This document shows, one piece after another, positions 13,001 through 22,000 of a stretch of DNA of 64,000 bases. The notes below the pieces were generated by a model. The model was not told where the DNA came from. It saw only the letters and a program-made list of their open reading frames with translations, and did no database searches. The DNA comes from Pegoplata infirma. Its lineage: Eukaryota > Arthropoda > Insecta > Diptera > Anthomyiidae. The stretch covers positions 62,236,400-62,300,399 of the forward strand of contig OY992537.1 in the NCBI GenBank assembly GCA_963921195.1. The letters are read 5' to 3'. Position 1 is the first letter of the stretch. The number at the start of each line of letters is the position of its first letter. Position numbers and translations under genes: made by a program.

Positions 13001-16000
13001 TCTGCCCTTGTATTAAAAAAAAAATTAAAAACAAAATCAAAAACATTATATTTCCGCCCTCTGTGATGTGTGTTTGGAATTTTTTAAGAGTTCAAAAATT
13101 GTCCGTTGTTTAAAATTTTGGTGTAGAATCGACTGGTGAAATCAGATTTGCAATATTTTCAGCTGTTTTTGCTCTGCAGAAAAATCAGCTCAAAATCCGC
13201 GTTTTCAGATGCATTGAACCACCCCAAGGAGCGAAAATTCAAAAAAATTATAATACCCGCAGATCAAAAATTTCAAAATTAACTCTAATATTTATAAGAG
13301 AAGTTTTTTTTTAACGAAAACAAAAAACTCGTTAGGGGGTACGCGGCTGACAAAATTTAAAATTAGGGGTACTTGAGCCAAAAAGGTTGGTAACCGCTGA
13401 TCTAAATGATGAACTATTTCATTATTTTTAATGATGTTAGCCCCACTTTATGACAAGAAATATTAAACAATAATTAATGAAACATTTCAGTATATTAATG
13501 AACCTCTTCGTCCAAATGGTTATTGGTTTTCTTAAAGTGTGGACAAGTTTATATTTGTAAAAACAACAAATAATAATTGCCTGTCTTCTCCCTGTTTACT
13601 AATTGAAAAACATAGAAGAGCACTACTTTACTTTACTTCTTAGCTAATTCTGTATTAAAATTTATACTTACGCCTTCGGTAGAGCATACACAGCTGGTAC
13701 AGGGAGATGGGAAGGCTGATTCGCCAACTCTTACATGACGATTACCAATTTGACAGCCTTGTACATTTTCACGCCAAGCACTCAAATCAATTTGTGGCAT
13801 AGACTGGCAGGGAACTCGAGGATTTCTAAAATAAAATAAATAAATTGTTAGAAAAAACCAAAATTTTCTGACACCGCCTTAATAATGTGCAATGGAATCA
13901 TTAAATTAATGAAAATTTCCTTTTTCACATGAAACCTCCATACATTTTATGAAAATATTTTTCATTCTGAGCCAATGATTTTTTCATTAATTCAATAATA
14001 TTGTTATAATGGTTCTGATTTTTTTCATAAAATTTATCAAAACTTTTATTGAAGTTAAGAAAATGATCATAAGTTTTATGAATTTTCTTCATATGAAACT
14101 TAATGAAAATTCCCTTTTATACATAAAACCTCCATACATTTTATGAAAATATTGTTCATTCTGAGCCAATGAATTTTTTTCTTTAGTTCAATAAAATATT
14201 TATAATGGTTCTAATTTTTTTCATAAAATTTATGAAAGCTTTCATTGAAGTTATGAAAATAATAATTAGTTTTATGAATTTTCTTCATATGAAACTTTTT
14301 TTTATTAAATCTATGAACAATTTTACTATTCAAATAAAATTTTGTTATCAATTTTATATAAAACTTCATTCATTCTATAAAAAAAAACAATTTTAATGAA
14401 TTTTTCATAAGTTGTTTGAACATTTTCATGACTATATAAAAAAAAAATTAAAGTAATGAAACTTCTTTAATTTAATAAAAAAGTCTATATTTTCTTAAAA
14501 CTTTAATTTAGATTTAAACTTACAGGAAATTGCTGGGCAAATCAAAAGCTGCACGTTGCATATCACCGGCGATTTCCAAATTTTCACATGTTACCTTAGC
14601 CAAAGTTGTTTTACGGATTTCTGCTAATTGAGCTTCAGTAAATTTCACTTCAGGATTTGCATTTTCATACCTAAAATGAAAATAATACCATAAGAAATGT
14701 GCTACAATTATAACAGTGTATTCAAATCTTACCAGAATCTATCACATTTTCTCAACTGTCTAAATTGGATACCAATAATACAGGCCAGAGTGGGACCAAC
14801 TAAGCCACCCTGTAAAGGTCTTTCAGTCATAGCACCAGGGAATAGATCGATATCTTCAACGGAAGCATAGATTTTCTTAAAACGATTAATAACTTCAGTG
14901 GGAATTTCACGGCTCAAATCATTCCAGGTGGTGGCTCTCTTTAAGTTACACAAGGCACGATAGTTATTATAGGAAGGAATACCATGATCACGTGCTAAAA
15001 AGAGAGAAATAAAAGAGAATATTGTTATAACAAATCGATGGATAGTGGTAAGCTTTAAATCAGTGATCGGCACCCATTGCACGCTGGAGCCGAACACAAT
15101 CGGTAATTCACATGTATACAACACGAATGTCAACAAAAAATCAACAAAGAGCATAAAAAAAACAAATATTTTATTCAGTAGCAAGCTGACTTTCTTCAAA
15201 GCAGGTTGATGTCGCTTTGTTGAAGAAATACACCAACACATGCATATTTTTATTAAAACACTAATACTTTCATATGCCTCTTTGTGCCGACCACTGCTTT
15301 AAATTAAAAGCTTTAAAAAGTTGTTCCGTTATAATTATTCAACTTAAAATATATAAGAAGAGATAATTCTTCTCTGCTCTACGAATAAATCTCATTTTAT
15401 GTTATAAAATACTAAAAAATAAATAAAGCATTACTTGATCATATATATTAAACATATTACTTAAGGAAAGTAAAAGCTTAAAAGAGCACTGAACGTTGAG
15501 AACTGTTTTAAAGCTTTCACAATTTTTACCACCAATCATTTATCACTTAAAATAGGAAACAATCATGCTTGACAAAAGAGCTTTTAAAAAGGGGTTTAAT
15601 ATTTTTAAAACTTTTAGTTCTCATATAACAGTGATGCCAACTTTTTTCAAAGATAAACGACGCAAAAATAAATATCGATTAACTTCAATAAAGCAAAAAA
15701 GCTCGAAATAAATTTTTTGATAATATTTTTGTTTTAATTTTTGAAACAAAAGCGATGAAAAATAAAAAGCTCTAAACTTCAATAATGCAAAAAGCACAAA
15801 ATAAATTTTTTGATATTTTAGTTTTTGAAGCAAATTTTATTTGTACAATGTGAGATCGTAAGCACCCAAATTAAACATTTTTTTTCTCTTGTCCGATTTT
15901 ATTGAAGCAAATTTTATTAATCCAATGTGAGATCATAAGCCCCCAAGTCAGATTTCTCTGGTTCGATTTTTTTGAAGCAAATTTTATTTATAAAAAAAAT

Positions 16001-19000
16001 GTTTTTTTTCTCTGTCCGATTTTGCCAATTTAAATGCTTAACCGGCCTATGAAATTTAGGCATATTTATGTCAAACTTCCTGAGTCTAGTTCTTTTAGTT
16101 TAGACTGCGTGGAGTCTTTCACAGACGGACGAACATCACTAGAATCGATTATGAGGTTCTGGACTCATACTATCGTAGTAGAGTAAAAAAAGCGTTGATA
16201 AATAAATTATAAAATCCCAAAATGGAATATTTTGACTTTTTGCACATGAAATTCCCAACTTTGGAGATTCCATTGGTTTATTAATTGGCTTATGTCAAAG
16301 AATGTTAGAGTAAGAGTTGTTAGAGCTTCAAGTAGAAACTCAAGATGAAAGTATTTTCATATTTTGTCGCTTATATACTGAAGACAGAAAGAGAAAGCTC
16401 AAATGTTTAACTTTTGCTTACAAGTAATTAAAAGCTCTTGAAGAATTATTTTCTATATAAGTATCATTATTTAAATAACCATCTTACCTCTTTGAATATT
16501 CAAAGATATCAAATCAATACCGGAGAAGGGAATTTTGCGATCTTCAAACAAATGATTGGTTACTTCACCAGTAATAAATTGATCTAAAGTTTCCATGGGA
16601 GTAGCTACCAAACCACGCATAATTTCATCAATAATACCAGGCTACAAAAGAAAGCCATAACATTATTATACCGTTTACAAAATAAATTTCAGACAAAAAT
16701 TATTACCTGTAAAAGAGCATCCATTTTGAAGAAACCATCACGCAACAAGATTGGAGGATCAACGGGTTGATGTTGAGCACTCAAACGAGGAATATGTGGT
16801 CTCAACAATGAATGACCAATACGGAAAGCAGCAGCAGCAAATTCATTGAAAACAATGGGTGAACAAGATGGATTGTAATCCTTGTAATAACCTTGAGGCA
16901 ATAATTTCAAACCATACAAGTTAACAGCATTCCAACTTAAAATACGTGGTAAGAATTCATTAAAGACCATATGTTGAAATTGGGCACTAACAATACGTCT
17001 GGTATGATGATACAATTGTTCACCATTCCAATGAGGATTTACACCACGTAGTCCCTCAACAATACGATTATGTTCACGAATGAAGATGGTGTGAATAGCA
17101 GTAAGACCTGGCTGTTCAGAAGCACGATCATCACCACCAATAAAGCACAAACCACTGGGAGATTTACACTCAGGATGAGAATTACTTTGGGGCAATAATT
17201 CTTTGCCTCTAATAGGATGAACGGTAGAGTTCATGCGACCACTGAAACCACGTAGCTTATTAGCAACACAAGGATTTTCACCATAAATCATAGAACTATC
17301 CAAAAAGTGAGTATTTTGATTGATCTGATCACGGGGACCCAATGTCAATTGACCTGGCAGAGATCTCATCGAGGGGAAACATAAACGTTCACCACTGGTA
17401 ACATTAACTTCAGGATAATAATAATCACCAGCTGGTACTGGGAAGGGATTACACTCTGGATGAACAGTTTGACGAGAATCACATCTTCTACAACTAGGAA
17501 TAGATTCGTGGAAACCTTTATGAATGGGTGTTAGAGTCAAATCATGATCGACAAATTGTGCAAACTGCATAACCATAAGAGAATAACGTGTATGTAAGTT
17601 GGAAATATCAGGATGAATAGTCGTAGAAATAGTTCTGGGATTTGGCAAGGGAGCACCAGTAATTGAAACTATTCTGGGCTTCGACACACCATCGTCATAT
17701 TGGGCCGGCAATAAGCGAGAGAAGGTAGATAAAGCTTTGCCCCATGTGGGATTGCGTAAGTTGTTACAATAACCGGTAAAGGTACGGAAGGGGGAAGTAG
17801 TATCACATGCTACAGCTGGATCATCACATTCGTTGTGAGGTTGACGGTTTTGTAAAAAGCTGTTTATATCAATGGTTTGTAAAGTTTCCGATAATTCATT
17901 ACGATTGAAATTATTTATACTGCTATCGAATACTTGACGTTTGCGTCTATTGATGGAAGTTAAAGTATTTAAAATTTCATTGGAAGCCAATTCATACATC
18001 AAGGAGGAGTTGGCCAATAGCAAGGCATTGCGGTTAGCTTTGCTGAAAGAGGCAGCTACACCATCAGGAGATTTAGCACTAATACCACCCTCTAAAAATT
18101 GAAAAAAAAAAAAAATATTATAAGAAATTCCAAATTTGTTGAATAAAAGGTCACGTAATTAATAATTTTGTTAAAAAATATTCGATAAAGATTTTAATTG
18201 ATTTAAATTAGTTAATTTTAGAGATTTCCGCAATATGTTTATTGACCCAGTGCCGGGTCGAAAAACATATTAATAAGAGTGTTTTTTTTTTCTTTCTATA
18301 ATGGTCCCTCTTTTTGAGCGTTCTTTTTAGACTCATAAAATTCTCTGAAATAAGTAGTTGTGGAGGAATTTCGGAATCTTTTCGGAGTATTATTTCAATA
18401 ATTTTTGTTTTTTAACTGTTTTCCGATTTATATTTTTGAACCTTCAGAAAACAATGTAAAGCAAGTAAGAAAGTTATAGTTGGTCAAGACCGACCATCTG
18501 ATACCCTACACCAGTATTTTTCGGAAAATGGGGGCTAAGTCCAAACATGAACCGATTTGATGTATCTTTTGTTAGATCTTTAATTAGTGTAGAAAACACA
18601 CATAGACCAAGTTTTGATGGAACTGGCTTATTTTTGTTGGCAATAGACCGTCTTAACTGAATATCGGTCGAAATTTTCATATGGGGGCTAACAAGATAAG
18701 TCTCCCTAGTGTCACCCGCGGATCTTTATGGAATCGACCCCCCTAAAAATGAGTTTGGGCCGCTAAAAAAATACGTATCGAATTAATTTTCGTTCTTAAC
18801 AACCTATCCGAATTTCATGAAGATCGGAGGGTGACACCAGGGAGACTTCCCTTGTAAGTCCAAAATTGGCTCAATTATATTCATATTTGATTAGGTTACC
18901 AAAGTTCACGTTAAACACCTGCAAATAAAATGTTAATCAAATATTTCGCATTTTTACAAATTTTAAGGGAATTATGTAAATATCGGGAATCTGGTTTGTA

Positions 19001-22000
19001 TGGGGACTACAAGAAGGACTATGTCAATTCCTTGAAAATTCTGAACAATAATTTGTGCATATAAAATAAAATGACCGTGCAAATTTCAAAATGATACCTA
19101 TTACAATAAGGTCATTGGAGTCATTTAAGCCAAATTCCAATGGGGCGTTTGTATGGGGGCTAGGTCTTAACGTGGACCGATTTTTTCCAATTTCAATAAA
19201 CCTTGGGCTTAAAGACGCTTAGGTTTCAAATTTCAAGACAATAAACCGTTAGATGGATATACGGATGGACAGACGGACATCGCTAAATCGACTCAAAAAG
19301 TAATTCTGAGTCGATTAGTATTCTTGAAGGTAGGTCTAGGACCAATATTTCGGGTAGTTAAAAACAGTGTGGTGTACGGTATAATAAGTACAACTTTTGA
19401 ACTTGGAATGTTGGTCTTTTTTCAGTTGGTCTTTTTTTAGTGTTTTCAGACTCTTTTAAGAATGTTAAAAAAGAGTAAAAAAATATATGTATTCGGAGCA
19501 ATCATTTTGATATGCTCATAAATTAGAAAAAAATATGAATCTCTTCGGACTTTAAATTCGGAACGCTCAAAAACACTTATATTTTGGTGCCTTTAAGTAG
19601 TCATATTTTATGAGTTCTCAGAAATGTGCACGCTGGGTAGGGTTAATTTTTGAAATACCTTAAAAACAATTAATATTGATTTTGTATTAAGTAATTTAAA
19701 ATTCATTTAACTTTTTTTAACACAAATATTAACATCGGCTTTTCTTTACGTGAAAAAATTATTCTTTTTTGGAAAATACTCACGTCCCCGCCACGATTCA
19801 TATTCAAAACGTTTACGATCTTCTAATTCCAATTTAGCTCTTTCAACAGCAGCCTCTAAAAGTTCAGGATTCAATTCACTAATCACTTCTTTGACCTCTG
19901 GTTCAATTTCGACATGTTCAGTATCTGCAACATCTTCGGGATTATTTAACCAGGGACGTAAATCAAATTTGGGTATTTGATCACATTTTAAAAGAGTGTT
20001 CCTAAAGAAAAGTAAGGTAAAACGCATTCAAATTAGTAAATGAATGTGTTCAAAAATTAAAAAAAAAAAAACAGTAAACTTACAAAAAGTTATCTTCTCT
20101 AATAAAAGCTTTCGATTGAGCTTCTGATACTTGACTCGAAGCACACAATAGACCCGATAGTGAAGTCTGCCTAATGGCCTTTAATTGTTCCAAAGTAAAG
20201 GATGATGGTGGTATTTCATTTTCATACCAAAAACGATCAGTCTTTTTGAGATGTTCAAATTGTAAAGTCAACAAACAGGTTATGGTTGGACCAAATAATG
20301 CTCCTACAGCAGGATCTTCCAATAAGGCACCAGTCAGCAAATCAACATCATTTGCAGATTGATAAATATCTCTTAAATTTGTTATGTGTTCATCGGGTAT
20401 ATTCGAATATTTATTTAAATTATCAAAAGTAATATTGGCATTATCGTTGAAACGTTTATCACATAAATCCAAAGCTTCTACATATGAGGGAATACCGTGA
20501 TCACGTGAACGATGTAGAGCTAAAGCTAAATCAGTCCAACCCTCATCGTTGGTGGTAGAGGGAATAAGAGATTTTTGTAAAGCCGCTACGGAGAGTAATT
20601 GAGATGAAGACATAGTGCGAGAAAGCTGCAGAAATAAAAAGATTTAAGTTAAATTTAAGAGCAAGAGAGGGAGAGAGAGATAAAAGAGAGGGAAATGTAG
20701 GGATTTCTTACCATTTCTGGAGGATACATAGTTAAAAAGGCTGGCATAGCACTGGTAGCAAATTCATTATAAATACCCCCACGATTTGTACTGGAATAGT
20801 TTGTGGAATGTTTTTCGGCAGTAAGTCTGTAAAAAAAAAAATTGTTAGTGATACGAAAAGAGTATTTTTTTATATGGAAAAAAAAAAGTTTGGGAGGTTT
20901 TAAAAACGTATTTGTATGAGACCACACTTCTATAATTTACATTATGTGTAAATTCGACTTTAAGAACTGATTGAAGCTCATTACCGAAGTCGACAGGGTT
21001 CGGAATTCTAATCCTGTGAGGGAAATGATTATAAATATTGATCTACTGTATGAAAAATTTCGGTCATTTGATAAGAATTTCGAAAGTTTTAAGAGAATAA
21101 AATGTGAAGCTCAAATAATTGTGAGCATATCATCATTATTCGATCAAAAGAACATTTTTTGTACAACAAATTTTAAACGAAGGGTTTTCTGTCGTAAAGC
21201 TTTTCTACTCATCTTCACGTCTCTACAATTTGTTTAACCGTTGTGTGACATACACTAAAAAAAAAACTTTCTGAATAACAAGTAAAGCTTGTAGCTTTTT
21301 TTTTTGGTACCTTCAATTTTTCGTGAATTTCTAGTAAATATTACGATTATTATTTTACGAGAATTTCTAGTAATCCGCCCTTAGTGTTTATAATAGAGCA
21401 AAGTCAGTTTCGAATGGAAAAGCTCTTTTATTTTGGATGATTAATCTCATTTAGGCTGGATTACTCAATGCTCCGTTATAAAATAACTCTCCGTTAAATT
21501 TAACTTCTTCATACAAATTTTGACATAAGGCTCCGTTAAATCGGCAGTTAGCAGCTAACTTTTGATTGAGTAATCCCCCCTTAGTGTTTTTAATAGAGCA
21601 AAGCCAAAAAAACTTTTAATTAAATTTCAATCAAAAATCAGTTTCACTAAAAAAAAACTTTGTGAAATGACTAGAAAAGCTTGTAGCTTTTTTTGCTTCC
21701 TCCTACTTTACCAGAATTTCTAGTAAATATTACGAGCTTTTTTGTAATTTTACAACCTTTTAACCATAAAACTGTTAAGTTAAAAATCATTTACAAAAAA
21801 ATGTAAAATATTTAAAAAAAAATTTCGATCGACCAAAACCAATTTTATTTTGTTAAAAAACAAGGAATATTGGTAAAATGGGACTACGAGACTTTTTCTA
21901 GTAATTTCAGTTTTTTTTTTTAAGCTTTTTTGTTTAGGATGATTAATCTCATTTAGTGTTTTTGATAGAGTAGTCAGTTTCGAATGGAAAAGCTCTTTTA

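Noticed and set aside
14995..15241. Exon H extended upstream with a hydrophobic N-terminus
   Set aside because: The extension is intron plus a hAT MITE; a good acceptor at 14994 gives the conserved RDHGIP frame.
18091..19784. Two separate single-domain peroxidase genes in tandem
   Set aside because: Exon E has a donor and a one-base overhang that fits exon F; there is no stop after domain 1 and no start with a signal peptide before domain 2.
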